DNA of 64,000 nt from Leifsonia shinshuensis (GTDB taxonomy: Bacteria > Actinomycetota > Actinomycetes > Actinomycetales > Microbacteriaceae), in the NCBI RefSeq assembly GCF_013410375.1, contig NZ_JACCFL010000001.1, positions 2,666,001 through 2,730,000 of the forward strand, in the 5' to 3' direction. A model generated the notes under the pieces. That model saw nothing but the letters and a program-made list of their open reading frames with translations, did no database searches and was not told the origin of the DNA. How positions within the stretch are numbered: the stretch's first letter is position 1; every line of letters starts with the position of its first letter. Shown piece after piece: positions 31,784-40,950 of the stretch. The position numbers were made by a program, and so were the translations under genes.

Positions 31784-32782
31784 TCAGGAGAAGATGAGGA
31801 ACAGCACGTAGGTGGCCGCCGCGGAGGGCAGGATCGAGTCCAGCCGGTCCAGGAAGCCGCCGTGCCCCGGCAGCCAGGAGCTCATGTCCTTGATGCCCAG
31901 GTCGCGCTTGATCAGCGACTCCACCAGGTCGCCCGCGGTCGCGGTCAGCAGGGCGACGACGCCGAACACGACGCCGAACCACCACGGCTGCCCGATCATG
32001 AACAGCGAGATCAGGACGCCTGCGACGATCGCCGCCACGGCGGCGCCGGCGAAGCCCTCCCAGGTCTTCTTGGGGCTGATGGTCGGAGCCATCGGGTGCC
32101 GTCCCCAGGACAGCCCGCTCGCATAGGCGCCGGTGTCGACCGCCACCACGACGATGAGGAACCCGAGCACCCACCACTCGCCGCCGTTCTCGGCCAGCAG
32201 CAGGATGGCGAACGAGCCGAGCAGCGTCACGTACATCTGCACGAGGACGCCCCACGCCAGGTCGCGCGCGAGCGACACTCCCCCGGCGCGCCGTGCCGGC
32301 AGCGCCGCCTCCTCCACGAGCCGCCAGACGACGACCAGGAGGATGCCGGCCGCCAGGGCGACCAGCTGACCGCCCGCGTGGAACCAGAACGTCGCGGGGA
32401 CGATCGCGAGCGCCGCGATCAGCGTGGGAACGCGCGGCACCCGGCGCCCCGCCTGCCGGAACGCCTGGGTCAGCTCGAAGGCGGCGAAGCCGATCATTCC
32501 CGCGCCGAAGACGAGGAACAGCTCCTTGATGAAGATCAGGCTCAGCACCAGGAGCGCGCCGGCCACCAGGCCGATCAGGATGGCCAGGATCAGGTTGCGG
32601 CCCGTCCGTGCCTCGATGCGCTCGTTCGTGGCGTCCAGCTGCGCCTTGCGCGCGAGCACCTGCCGCTCGAAGTCGGCACGGGTCGCCTGCACCTGCGCGC
32701 GCAGCTCAGCGCGCGTCGCGGACTTCCCCCGTCTGCCCGACGCCGGCGTGCGTGGCGCGCCGGGGCTGCTCCCCTCGCTCAT
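31784..32782 (-). CDS. cdsA: Phosphatidate cytidylyltransferase CdsA
   Basis: 332-residue integral membrane enzyme that makes CDP-diacylglycerol from phosphatidate and CTP, the branch point of phospholipid synthesis. A basic cytoplasmic N-terminus precedes about eight membrane segments. The C-terminal signature SLIKRDLGIKDM...PGHGGFLDRLDS is complete. The start codon directly abuts the stop of frr with no gap, so the genes are co-transcribed. Confidence 0.94.
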   Translation of the reverse strand: MSEGSSPGAPRTPASGRRGKSATRAELRAQVQATRADFERQVLARKAQLDATNERIEARTGRNLILAILIGLVAGALLVLSLIFIKELFLVFGAGMIGFAAFELTQAFRQAGRRVPRVPTLIAALAIVPATFWFHAGGQLVALAAGILLVVVWRLVEEAALPARRAGGVSLARDLAWGVLVQMYVTLLGSFAILLLAENGGEWWVLGFLIVVVAVDTGAYASGLSWGRHPMAPTISPKKTWEGFAGAAVAAIVAGVLISLFMIGQPWWFGVVFGVVALLTATAGDLVESLIKRDLGIKDMSSWLPGHGGFLDRLDSILPSAAATYVLFLIFS

Positions 32783-33337
32783 CTAGACCTCGAGGAGCTC
32801 GGCTTCCTTGCGCTTGAGGGCCTCGTCGACGGCGTCGACGTTCGTGCGCGTGATCGCCTCGAGCTCCTTCTCGCCGCGGGCCACCTCGTCGTCGCCGACC
32901 TCGCCCTTGAGCGCGTCCAGGTCGTCCTTCGCCTTGCGGCGGATGTTGCGGATCGCGACCTTGGCGTCCTCGCCCTTGCCTCGGACGATCTTGACGAACT
33001 CCTTGCGGCGGTCCTCGGTCAGCTCGGGGAGCGTGACGCGGACGATCTCGCCGTCGTTGCCGACGTTCGCCGACAGGTTCGGCATGTTGACGATCGCCTT
33101 CTCGATGTCCTTGAGGGCGGACTTGTCGTAGGGCGTCACGAGCAGGACCCTGGCCTCCGGGTTCTGGAGGCCGGCGAGCTGGGCCAGCGGGGTCGGCGAG
33201 CCGTAGTAGTCCACGAGCACCTTCTGGAAGAGGGCCGGGTTCGCACGCCCCGCGCTCACCGTGCCGAAGTCGTCCCGGGCCGCGTCCACGGTCTTGGCCA
33301 TGCGCTGGCGGGCGTCGGAAATCACATCGGCGATCAC
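32783..33337 (-). CDS. frr: Ribosome recycling factor
   Basis: 184-residue factor that splits post-termination ribosomes together with EF-G. The sequence is full length, with a typical N-terminus ([28 protein letters not shown], of which SAGRANP is diagnostic) and the conserved [17 protein letters not shown] region. The GTG start has a strong GAAGGAG site. A TAGACT box at 33370-33375 could be a -10 for an frr-cdsA transcript in addition to read-through from pyrH. Confidence 0.96.
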   Translation of the reverse strand: MIADVISDARQRMAKTVDAARDDFGTVSAGRANPALFQKVLVDYYGSPTPLAQLAGLQNPEARVLLVTPYDKSALKDIEKAIVNMPNLSANVGNDGEIVRVTLPELTEDRRKEFVKIVRGKGEDAKVAIRNIRRKAKDDLDALKGEVGDDEVARGEKELEAITRTNVDAVDEALKRKEAELLEV

Positions 33338-33437
33338 GGTTTCTCCTTCAGATCGGTGGGTCGGTGTCTAGTCTAGGGCCAGGCCGCCCGGCGGCCCGTG
33401 CACCGCAGGGCACCCCGGCACCGCGGGCGCGCCCGCG

Positions 33438-34151
33438 TCAGCCGAGCAGCGTGCCGATCTCGGCGCCGAGCAGCGCGGCGGTGACGTTGCCGGCCGGCTC
33501 GATGCCGAAGATGCGCATCGGCATGCCGTTGTCCATGCACAGGCTGAGCGCCGTCGAGTCGACCGCCTTGAGGCCCTGCTGCAGGGCGTCCTGGTGGCTG
33601 ATCTGGTCGATCTTGCGCGCGTCCGGGTTGGTGCGCGGGTCGGCGTCGTACATGCCGTCCACACCGTTCTTGGCGACCAGCACCACGTCGGCGCTGATCT
33701 CCAGCGCGCGCTGCGCGGCCACCGTGTCGGTGGAGAAGTAGGGCAGGCCGGCGCCGGCGCCGAAGATGACGACGCGGCCCTTCTCGAGGTGGCGCTCCGC
33801 GCGGCGCGGGATGTAGGGCTCCGCCACCTGGGTCATCGCGATCGCGGACTGCACCCGGGTCTCCGCTCCCGCCTGCTCGAGGAAGTCCTGCAGGGCCAGC
33901 GAGTTCATGACGGTGCCGAGCATGCCCATGTAGTCGGCGCGCCCGCGGTCCATGCCGCGCTGCGACAGCTCGGCGCCGCGGAAGAAGTTGCCTCCGCCCA
34001 CCACGATCGCGATCTCCACATCCTCCGCCGCCTGGGCGATCTCGCGGGCGATGCTGCTGACGATGTCGGGGTTGACCCCGAGCTGACCGCCGCCGAAAGC
34101 CTCACCGGAGAGTTTCAGAAGGACCCTGCGTCTGTGAGTGGCTGCCGTCAT
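33438..34151 (-). CDS. pyrH: Uridylate kinase (UMP kinase)
   Basis: 237-residue amino-acid-kinase-fold enzyme converting UMP to UDP. The N-terminal phosphate loop is [13 protein letters not shown]; the central [13 protein letters not shown] and later [18 protein letters not shown] are typical. The frame continues upstream, but the ATG at 34151 starts the conserved protein. It follows a strong terminator after tsf, so pyrH probably has its own promoter. The order rpsB-tsf-pyrH-frr-cdsA is the standard bacterial one. Confidence 0.95.
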   Translation of the reverse strand: MTAATHRRRVLLKLSGEAFGGGQLGVNPDIVSSIAREIAQAAEDVEIAIVVGGGNFFRGAELSQRGMDRGRADYMGMLGTVMNSLALQDFLEQAGAETRVQSAIAMTQVAEPYIPRRAERHLEKGRVVIFGAGAGLPYFSTDTVAAQRALEISADVVLVAKNGVDGMYDADPRTNPDARKIDQISHQDALQQGLKAVDSTALSLCMDNGMPMRIFGIEPAGNVTAALLGAEIGTLLG

Positions 34152-34245
34152 GTGTGTAGGAGTCCTTCCGTGTGTGTCGTTAACGCTAATGCGTGCCCCA
34201 CCGCCTGAACAGGGACGGCGGGCACAGAAAAAGGCAGGCACAGAA

Positions 34246-34282
34246 AAGGAGTCCGGATCGTGAACCACGATCCGGACTCCTT
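34246..34282 (-). terminator. Rho-independent terminator after tsf
   Basis: Perfect 17-bp stem (34246-34262 with 34266-34282; AAGGAGTCCGGATCGTG) around a 3-base loop, followed on the minus strand by a short run of T. It lies 11 bp past the tsf stop and separates rpsB-tsf from pyrH. Confidence 0.85.
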
Positions 34283-34292
34283 CATGCCTGGG

Positions 34293-35123
34293 TCAGGCGC
34301 CGACCTTGAAGCGGGCGAAGCCCGAGATGGTCAGACCCGAGTCCTTGAGGACCTGGGCGATGGTCAGCTTGTTGTCGCGGGCGTACTCCTGCTCGAGCAG
34401 GGCGACCTGCTTGAAGTAGGCGCCGAGGCGACCCTCGATGATCTTCGGCAGGGCGGCCTCCGGCTTGCCCTCGTTGCGCGAGATCTCCTCGACGATGCGA
34501 CGCTCGTTCTCGACCTCTTCGGCCGGGACGTCCTCACGGGTGAGGTAGGTCGGGTTCGCGAAGGAGATGTGCTGCGCGATGCTGCGGGCGGTCTCCGCGT
34601 CGGCGCCGGCGTAGCCCACGACCACGCCGACCTGCGGGGGCAGGTCCTTGGAGGTCTTGTGCAGGTAGATCGCGAAGTTCTCGCCCGAGACGACGGCGAT
34701 GCGGCGGAGCTCCACCTTCTCGCCGAGGATCGCGGCCTCGTCACCGATGAGCTCGGCGACGGTCTGCGACCCGGCGGGGGCGGCCAGCGCCTCCTCGACG
34801 GTGGTGGCGCCCGCGGCGGCGGCCGCGTCGAGCACCTTGTCGGCGAGGGCGATGAACTTCTCGCCCTTCGCGACGAAGTCGGTCTCGCAGGCGAGCTCGA
34901 TCATCGTCGCGGTGCCGTTGCCGTTCTCCTTCGCGGCCACGAGGCCCTCGGAGGTGGAGCGGTCGGCGCGCTTCGCGTTGCCCTTGGCGCCCTTGAGGCG
35001 GAGGATCTCGGTCGCCTTCTCGATGTCGCCACCGGCCTCCTCGAGGGCCTTCTTGGTGTCGACCATTCCGGTGCCGAGCTGCTCGCGCAGGGCCTTGATG
35101 TCAGCGATGCTGATGTTTGCCAT
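34293..35123 (-). CDS. tsf: Translation elongation factor Ts
   Basis: 276-residue nucleotide-exchange factor for EF-Tu. The N-terminal UBA-like helices with LREQLGTGMVDTKKAL and the core signature LACETDFVAK are present, and the length is normal. It follows rpsB by 47 bp in the same transcript and ends at a strong hairpin terminator. Confidence 0.96.
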   Translation of the reverse strand: MANISIADIKALREQLGTGMVDTKKALEEAGGDIEKATEILRLKGAKGNAKRADRSTSEGLVAAKENGNGTATMIELACETDFVAKGEKFIALADKVLDAAAAAGATTVEEALAAPAGSQTVAELIGDEAAILGEKVELRRIAVVSGENFAIYLHKTSKDLPPQVGVVVGYAGADAETARSIAQHISFANPTYLTREDVPAEEVENERRIVEEISRNEGKPEAALPKIIEGRLGAYFKQVALLEQEYARDNKLTIAQVLKDSGLTISGFARFKVGA

Positions 35124-35170
35124 GTTCTGACTGGAACCTTCTGACTCGAAGTTGTTGGTGAGGGAGGTGG

Positions 35171-36076
35171 TTACTTGGCCTCGGCGTCCGCGTCGGCGTC
35201 CGCCTCGCCCTCGGCCACGACCTCGGCGGAGTCCGCCTTGGCCTCGGCGAGGTCGGCGTCGGCCGCCTTCTCGGTCTCGGCGGACGCCTGGACCTCGTCC
35301 TGCGCCGCGCTATCGGTGGACTGCGCGAGGAGCTCCTGCTCCCACTCGGCCAGCGGCTCGGCCTGCTCGGAGCCCTCTTCCGGCTTCTGGTGACGCTGGA
35401 TGAGGCCCTCGGCCGCGGCGTCGGCGACGATGCGGGTGAGGAGCGTGACGGAGCGGATGGCGTCGTCGTTGCCCGGGATCGGGTACTGGACCTCGTCCGG
35501 GTCGCAGTTCGTGTCGAGGATGGCGATGACCGGGATGCCCAGCTTCTTCGCCTCGTCGATCGCGAGGTGCTCCTTCTTGGTGTCCACGACCCAGATGGCG
35601 CTCGGGGTCTTGGCCAGGTTGCGGATGCCGCCGAGCGACTTGTGGAGCTTGTCCAGCTCGCGCTTCTTGATCAGCAGCTCCTTCTTGGTGAAGCCGCTGG
35701 TGGTGCCCTCGAAGTCGAGCTCCTCGAGCTCCTTCATGCGGGCGAGGCGCTTGGACACGGTCTGGAAGTTGGTCAGCAGACCGCCCAGCCAGCGCTGGTT
35801 CACGTAGGGCTGGCCCACGCGGGTCGCCTGCTCGGCGATCGCCTGCTGCGCCTGCTTCTTGGTGCCGACGAAGAGGATGGTGCCGCCGTGGGCGACGGTC
35901 TCGCGCACGAACTCGTAGGTCTTGTCGATGTAGGCGAGCGACTGCTGCAGGTCGATGATGTAGCTGCCCGAGCGCTCGGTGAGGATGAAGCGCTTCATCT
36001 TCGGGTTCCAGCGGCGGGTCTGGTGTCCGAAGTGGACGCCGCTGTCGAGCAGCTGGCGCATGGTGACGACGGCCAT
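35171..36076 (-). CDS. rpsB: 30S ribosomal protein S2
   Basis: 301 residues beginning [20 protein letters not shown]. The S2 fold is complete ([35 protein letters not shown]). The C-terminus has an extra acidic Ala/Glu/Asp tail of about 60 residues, absent from the E. coli protein but seen in actinobacteria. The ATG at 36076 follows an AGGAG site; the longer frame upstream is noncoding leader. Confidence 0.96.
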   Translation of the reverse strand: MAVVTMRQLLDSGVHFGHQTRRWNPKMKRFILTERSGSYIIDLQQSLAYIDKTYEFVRETVAHGGTILFVGTKKQAQQAIAEQATRVGQPYVNQRWLGGLLTNFQTVSKRLARMKELEELDFEGTTSGFTKKELLIKKRELDKLHKSLGGIRNLAKTPSAIWVVDTKKEHLAIDEAKKLGIPVIAILDTNCDPDEVQYPIPGNDDAIRSVTLLTRIVADAAAEGLIQRHQKPEEGSEQAEPLAEWEQELLAQSTDSAAQDEVQASAETEKAADADLAEAKADSAEVVAEGEADADADAEAK

Positions 36077-36302
36077 TGCCGTACTCCTGTCTTGCGCGCC
36101 CGGCCTCACGGCGGGGTCGCGACTCTCGGTTGTCCAGCGACGGCCGGTCGGTCGCCGCTCCTGGTGCCCCGCGCCGCTCCGCACCCGCGGCTCCGCACGG
36201 CTGACCGTGGTGGAGGGCGGGAGACCGGTGGAGAAGCGCACACCCTCGGGAGAGGATGTTCCGGACACGCGTAGTCACTCCGACATGCGGAGTGCAGAAG
36301 AC

Positions 36303-36308
36303 ATCCTA
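36303..36308 (-). promoter_or_regulatory. Candidate -10 box of the rpsB-tsf operon
   Basis: TAGGAT on the minus strand about 230 bp before rpsB; no convincing -35. The implied leader contains a 7-bp hairpin (36276-36282 with 36288-36294; CACTCCG/CGGAGTG) that might serve autoregulation. Confidence 0.3.
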
Positions 36309-36319
36309 GCAGGAACCCG

Positions 36320-36345
36320 GCCCCCGCCGGTGCGGCGGCGGGGGC
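36320..36345 (-). terminator. GC-rich hairpin after the sugar transporter
   Basis: Ten-bp stem (36320-36329 with 36336-36345; GCCCCCGCCG) and a 6-base loop, ten bases beyond the transporter stop. It lacks a T-run, so termination efficiency is uncertain. Confidence 0.45.
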
Positions 36346-36355
36346 ATCGACAGGC

Positions 36356-37864
36356 TCAGGCGCGCGGGACGGTGTCTCCCGACGAGCGCACCTGCGGCCC
36401 GCGGCTGCGCCCGGCGTTGGCGAACAGCGTCTCGGCGTGCTCCAGCGCCATCCCGTTCGTCTCCGGCACCTTGAAGAAGACGAAGAAGAACGAGAGGGCC
36501 GCGAAGACGGCGTACATCCCGTAGGTGAACGGGAGCGAGAAGTCCGACATCGGCGGGAAGGAGACCGTGACGAGGAAGTTCGCGATCCACTGGGCGGATG
36601 CCGCGACGCCGAGCGCGGCACCGCGGATGCGCGGCGGGAAGATCTCGCCGAGAAGCACCCACACCAGCGGGCCCCAGGACGCGCCGAAGCAGATCACGAA
36701 CACGTTCGCCGCGATGAGCGCGATCGGGCCCCACGGGTTCGGGAGGGTGACCGCGCCCGCGGCCTTGTGCGCGAAGCTGAACGAGAGCGCCATCACCGCC
36801 AGCGAGATCGCCATGCCGACCGAGCCGGTGAGCAGGATCGGCCGCCGTCCCACCCGGTCCACCAGCAGGATGGCCACGATCGTGACCACCACATTGGTGA
36901 CCGAGGTGATGACGGTGATGAGCAGCGAGTTGCTCTCGGTGAAGCCGACCGCCTTCCAGAGCGTGGTCGAGTAGTAGAAGATCACGTTGATGCCGACGAA
37001 CTGCTGGAACACGGACAGGATGATGCCGATCCAGACGATCGGTTTCAGCCCGAAGCGGTTGCCGCGCAGCGTGCCCTTCGCGCCCTCCTTGTCCTCCTCG
37101 ATGGCCTGCTCGATGTCGCGCACCTGCCGGTCGACGTCCTCCTCGGGGACGAGCGTGGCGAAGATCGCCCGCGCCTCGTCGTGCCGGCCGGTGGAGAGCA
37201 GGTACCGCGGCGACTCCGGCAGGATCAGCGCCAGGATGCCGTAGACGACGGACGGGATCACGCCGACGAGGAACATCCACCGCCACGCTTCCAGCCCCAG
37301 CCAGAGCTGGTTGGCTGCGGCGCCCGCCGCGCCGGCGAGCAGCGCGTCCGACAGCAGCGCCACGAAGATACCGATCGTGATGGCGAGCTGCTGCAGCGAT
37401 GCCAGTCCGCCGCGGCGCTGCTTCGGCGCGATCTCGGCGATGTACGCCGGCGCCACCACGGACGCGATGCCGATCCCGAGACCGCCGATGATGCGCCAGA
37501 AGCCGAGATCCCAGACGGAGAAGGAGAGACCGGCACCGATCGAGCTCGCGAGGAAGAGGACCGCGCCGATGAGCATCACCCGGATGCGGCCCCACCGGTC
37601 GGCGAGGCGCCCGGCGACGTAGGCGCCGACCGCGCAGCCGAGCAGGGCGATGGCGACGATGAAACCGGTGACGAACGCGTTCAGAGCGAAGTGGTGCTGG
37701 ATGGAGTCGACGGCCCCGTTGATGACGGACGAGTCGAAACCGAACAGGAACCCGCCGACCGCCGCCGCGGTCGCGAGCCCGACGACTTTGCGCCGCATGG
37801 CCGCCGTGGGCTGAGGAACGGACTCGTCCTCTCGTTCTGACCGTGAGCTGCGTTGATCGGACAT
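36356..37864 (-). CDS. MFS sugar porter (proton-coupled sugar transporter)
   Basis: 502 residues with twelve membrane segments. Sugar-porter signatures are clear: GRLADRWGR after helix 2, PESPRYL before the central loop, QQFVGINVIFYYS in helix 7, DRVGRRP after helix 8 and PETNG at the C-terminus. The central cytoplasmic loop contains EEDVDRQVRDIEQAIEEDKE. The sugar cannot be determined; family members carry xylose, galactose, glucose or inositol. The ATG at 37864 follows a GAGGAGGGG site. Confidence 0.92.
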   Translation of the reverse strand: MSDQRSSRSEREDESVPQPTAAMRRKVVGLATAAAVGGFLFGFDSSVINGAVDSIQHHFALNAFVTGFIVAIALLGCAVGAYVAGRLADRWGRIRVMLIGAVLFLASSIGAGLSFSVWDLGFWRIIGGLGIGIASVVAPAYIAEIAPKQRRGGLASLQQLAITIGIFVALLSDALLAGAAGAAANQLWLGLEAWRWMFLVGVIPSVVYGILALILPESPRYLLSTGRHDEARAIFATLVPEEDVDRQVRDIEQAIEEDKEGAKGTLRGNRFGLKPIVWIGIILSVFQQFVGINVIFYYSTTLWKAVGFTESNSLLITVITSVTNVVVTIVAILLVDRVGRRPILLTGSVGMAISLAVMALSFSFAHKAAGAVTLPNPWGPIALIAANVFVICFGASWGPLVWVLLGEIFPPRIRGAALGVAASAQWIANFLVTVSFPPMSDFSLPFTYGMYAVFAALSFFFVFFKVPETNGMALEHAETLFANAGRSRGPQVRSSGDTVPRA

Positions 37865-38054
37865 GGGACCCCTCCTCGATTGTCCGGCGCCCGCGGTACG
37901 CGGACGGCGGAACGTGCGCTGGTCACGGTACGCCGCATCCCGCGCGCGCATAAGGACTCCTCCACAGCGGCGGGGGTGGGAGGGGGTTTGCACGGGTTTG
38001 GTTGCGGTGGGGGTCGGAGGTGGGGTGGCGCGGGAGGGTTGGGGGGTTGGCGGA

Positions 38055-38377
38055 GTGGATGTGGAGCGGGATGGGTGTCGAGCGGGACGGGTGTCGAGCG
38101 GGACGGGTGTCGAGCGGACCAGGCGTCGATCGGAACGAGTGTCGAGCGGGATGGGTGTCGAGCGGGATGGGCGTCGAGCGGAACGAGTGTCGAGCGGAAC
38201 GAGCGTCGAGCGGAACGAGCGTCGAGCGAACGAGTGTCGAGCGAAACGAGTGTCGAGCGGAACGAGTGTCGAGCGGGATGGGCGTCGAGCGGGATGGGCG
38301 TCGAGCGGGATGGGCGTCGAGCGGAATGGGCGTCGAGCGGAATGGGCGCCGAGCGGGCTGAGTGTCGAGCGGAATGG
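38055..38377. repeat. 15-bp tandem repeat array (about 21 copies)
   Basis: Units of the type GTGTCGAGCGGGACG / GCGTCGAGCGGAACG in direct tandem, with one 14-bp unit near 38228. Because 15 is a multiple of three, most frames stay open on both strands and give meaningless pentapeptide repeats, but the 14-bp unit breaks any single frame. There is no gene in 37865-38442 that I can support. It lies between the divergently transcribed transporter and peptidase. Confidence 0.85.
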
Positions 38378-38442
38378 ACAGCGTGCGCTCGGTGGCGGGC
38401 GGTCCAGCGCGTGATCGCCGCGGCAGCGGAGGGAATGTGCCG

Positions 38443-39300
38443 GTGATCGGAAGCGAGAACGTCAAGGGCCGGACCGGCGGGTGCGCTCCAGTCGACGAGG
38501 CAGACAGTCTTCGACGGAGCCGATCCCGGTGGTGCACTCCTGCGAGGGCTGGGCACGGTCCCTCGAAACGGCGGCGCAGGGCGGAGGCGCTCGCGGTCGC
38601 GGCGTCAGCAGGGGTGCTGGCGGCGGTGCTCGGAGGCGGTTCCCCGGCGGCGGTGCTCGGAGCGGCTCCGCCAGCCGCGAGCACCGCCGCTCCCCCGACA
38701 ACGGTGCGTGAAGGTGGTCCCGCATCGGCAGCGCTCAGAGCCGGACCCCCGGCAGGTGTGCTCGATGTCGCTCCCCCGGCGAGGGTACTCGGAGGCGGTC
38801 TCCCGCCAGCGTCCGCCTCCGTGGCGGCGGTGTCGGACGCTACCGGGGTCGAGCGCGCCGCGCCCGACGACCGGGCGCGGGCGTCGGCGCGCTGGTCCTG
38901 GCCGGTCACGCCGGTCCGTGTGACCGAGGCGTACGCGGCTCCACCGTCGCCGTACGCCGCAGGCCATCGCGGGATCGATCTGGCGGCTCTTCCGGGGACC
39001 ACGGTCACGGCGCCTTCCGACGCGACTGTCCACTTCGTTGGCGTGGTGGTGGACCGGCCCGTGCTCACCCTGGACCACGGTTCCGGCGTGCTGTCCTCCT
39101 ATGAACCTCTCGCGGCCGAGGGCCTGGCGGAGGGAGACCAGGTCGCGCGCGGGGCCGTGCTGGGCATCGTCGGCGAGGGGGCGCACTGCTCGGGGGTGTG
39201 CCTGCACGTCGGCGTCCGCGTGAACGGGGAGTATGTGTCCCCGCTGCTGTTCTTCGACCGGGTGCCGCACTCGGTGCTGCTGCCGCTCGGGCGGCGATGA
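38443..39300 (+). CDS. M23-family peptidase (LytM-like) with low-complexity N-terminus
   Basis: 285 residues. An export segment (EALAVAASAGVLAAVLGG) is followed by about 100 residues of Ala/Pro/Gly-rich linker and a C-terminal M23 domain. Zinc-binding residues are seen in GHRGIDLAAL (His175, Asp179), and the second motif reads CLHVGVR (His255) where HxH is usual; the first His of that pair is replaced by Cys. It may therefore be a degenerate activator and not an active endopeptidase. The GTG at 38443 is placed nine bases after GGAGGG; a GTG six bases earlier is possible. Divergent from the transporter. Confidence 0.82.
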   Translation: MIGSENVKGRTGGCAPVDEADSLRRSRSRWCTPARAGHGPSKRRRRAEALAVAASAGVLAAVLGGGSPAAVLGAAPPAASTAAPPTTVREGGPASAALRAGPPAGVLDVAPPARVLGGGLPPASASVAAVSDATGVERAAPDDRARASARWSWPVTPVRVTEAYAAPPSPYAAGHRGIDLAALPGTTVTAPSDATVHFVGVVVDRPVLTLDHGSGVLSSYEPLAAEGLAEGDQVARGAVLGIVGEGAHCSGVCLHVGVRVNGEYVSPLLFFDRVPHSVLLPLGRR

Positions 39301-39357
39301 ACCGGCGCGTCGCGGCGCGGTTTCCCGCCGTCGCTCATCCGAGCGGGTGGCGATCGC

Positions 39358-40299
39358 TCAGGCGCGCGGGTGGGCGATGCGGTAGGTCTCCTTGAGGCGC
39401 TCGCTGGAGACGTGCGTGTAGATCTGGGTCGTGCCGAGGCTGGCGTGCCCGAGGATCTCCTGCACCGCACGGAGGTCGGCGCCCCCGTCGAGCAGGTGGG
39501 TGGCGGCCGTGTGCCGGAGCGTGTGCGGCCCGGCCGGCCCGCCTCCGGGGAGATCGACGAGCAGTGAGGCGACCAGCTGGTAGACCGCGCGCGTCCCGAG
39601 CCGGCCGCCGCGTGCGCCGAGCAGCAGCGCCGGCCCCGAGCGCTCGGTCGCCAGCGCCGGCCGTGCGACCGCCAGGTAGCGGCCGACGGCGCGCAGCGCG
39701 GGCACGCCGAATGGGACGACCCGCTCCTTGTCGCCCTTTCCGACGACGCGCAGCGTCAGCCGCTCGACATCGACGTCGTCGACATCGAGCCCGGTGAGCT
39801 CGCTCACCCGGATCCCCGCCGCGTAGAGCAGCTCGATGACCACCACGTCCCGGATCGCGCCCGGGTCGCCGTCCTCCGCCCGCGCCGCGAGCCCGTCGAG
39901 GAGGGAGTCGATCTGCGCGCGCGTGATGACCCGCGGCAGATGCTTGTCGGCTTTCGGCGCGCGCAGCCGCGCCGCAGGGTCGGCCGCTCCCGGCGCCGCC
40001 CCGGCGACGTCCGAACTCTGGGCGTTCCACCCGCTGAACCCCCGCACCGCCGCCGACCGCCGGGCGAGCGTGGCCTTCGCGAGCTCCTGCTGCGCCCCCT
40101 CCCATAACCAGTCCCGAAACAGGTCGAGGCTGAGCTCGTCCGTCCCCGTCACCCCGCGCGCAGCGGCGAACCGCTCGAACTGCGCGAGATCCGACCGGTA
40201 GGCCCGCACCGTCTGCTGCGAGTACCCGCGCTCCACCGCCAGGTGGCGCAGGTAGCCGTCGACGGCGAGCCGGAGGTTCACTCCCCCAGCATCCGCCAT
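39358..40299 (-). CDS. xerC: Tyrosine recombinase XerC
   Basis: 313-residue site-specific recombinase that resolves chromosome dimers at dif together with XerD. The catalytic set is complete: Arg164 in GIRVSELTG, Lys188 in GKGDKER, His259 and Arg262 in [13 protein letters not shown], His285 in [10 protein letters not shown] and nucleophile Tyr294 in IYTH. The N-terminal core-binding domain starts [22 protein letters not shown] just downstream (40281) is an alternative start. The frame is open far upstream but only through degenerate repeats. Its place next to dprA and comM is conserved in the family. Confidence 0.93.
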   Translation of the reverse strand: MADAGGVNLRLAVDGYLRHLAVERGYSQQTVRAYRSDLAQFERFAAARGVTGTDELSLDLFRDWLWEGAQQELAKATLARRSAAVRGFSGWNAQSSDVAGAAPGAADPAARLRAPKADKHLPRVITRAQIDSLLDGLAARAEDGDPGAIRDVVVIELLYAAGIRVSELTGLDVDDVDVERLTLRVVGKGDKERVVPFGVPALRAVGRYLAVARPALATERSGPALLLGARGGRLGTRAVYQLVASLLVDLPGGGPAGPHTLRHTAATHLLDGGADLRAVQEILGHASLGTTQIYTHVSSERLKETYRIAHPRA

Positions 40300-40950
40300 C
40301 CGCGCCGGCGCGCGCGGCGGGACGCACCGGACGGCGTGGATTCGGGTGACGGGCGGTGGGCGGCACGCGAGCTCGGCACGGAGTCGGGTGACGCGATGCG
40401 GATGCGGGTCGCGAGGGCGGTACGGACTCGGCCGTTGACTGTGAGGCGGGCCGCGAACGCTGCGTGGCATGGGCCACGGGCGGCGGCCCGATCGCAAGCA
40501 CTGCGTGGCCTGGGCATGGAGCGAGCGCGACGTGGAGTTGAGCGCCGGACAGCGGGGCGAGTGGCGACGGCGGCGTGGATCGGGGCCGCCGTGGCAGATC
40601 GCGAGCACAACGCGGACTCGGACGCGTGAGGCGGCGGGCGGCCGCGCGCGACGTGAGCTCGGGCGCTGGGCGGCAGCCCAGTCGCGACGGCGGCGCGGAT
40701 GGGGGCGTCACGTGACCTGAGCCGCCAGCCGGCCCGCCGCGCGGACTCGCGTGGCGGAGGGCAGGCAAGCGCGGCGCCGACTTGAGCACCGACCGCGGGG
40801 CGGGTTGCGAACGCGGCGTGGAGCCCGGCGGGCCGTCCGCGCGCCACCCCTGCAGTGGCGACGGACGACCCGCCCAGCCGAACACCAACAGCCGCTCCAC
40901 TGCACCTGCTTCCCGGGCGGCCCGCGCTCGATCTCCTCGGCTGTGTCGTC
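40300..40950. repeat. Degenerate GC-rich repeats between xerC and dprA, running into the dprA 3' end
   Basis: Imperfect copies of phrases such as GCGAACGCNGCGTGG recur near 40453, 40493, 40563, 40598, 40683 and 40807, without strict period. No gene is supported in 40300-40707. The tract continues into the last 80 or so codons of the dprA frame, which have no similarity to DprA. Confidence 0.5.

Noticed and set aside
38055..38377. Possible CRISPR array
   Set aside because: Repeats are contiguous 15-mers with no unique spacers, and no cas genes are near.
37681..39068. Minus-strand frames of 291 and 381 residues with pentapeptide-like repeats
   Set aside because: Produced by the 15-bp array, which is open in most frames on both strands; no real protein similarity, and they are antisense to the peptidase.
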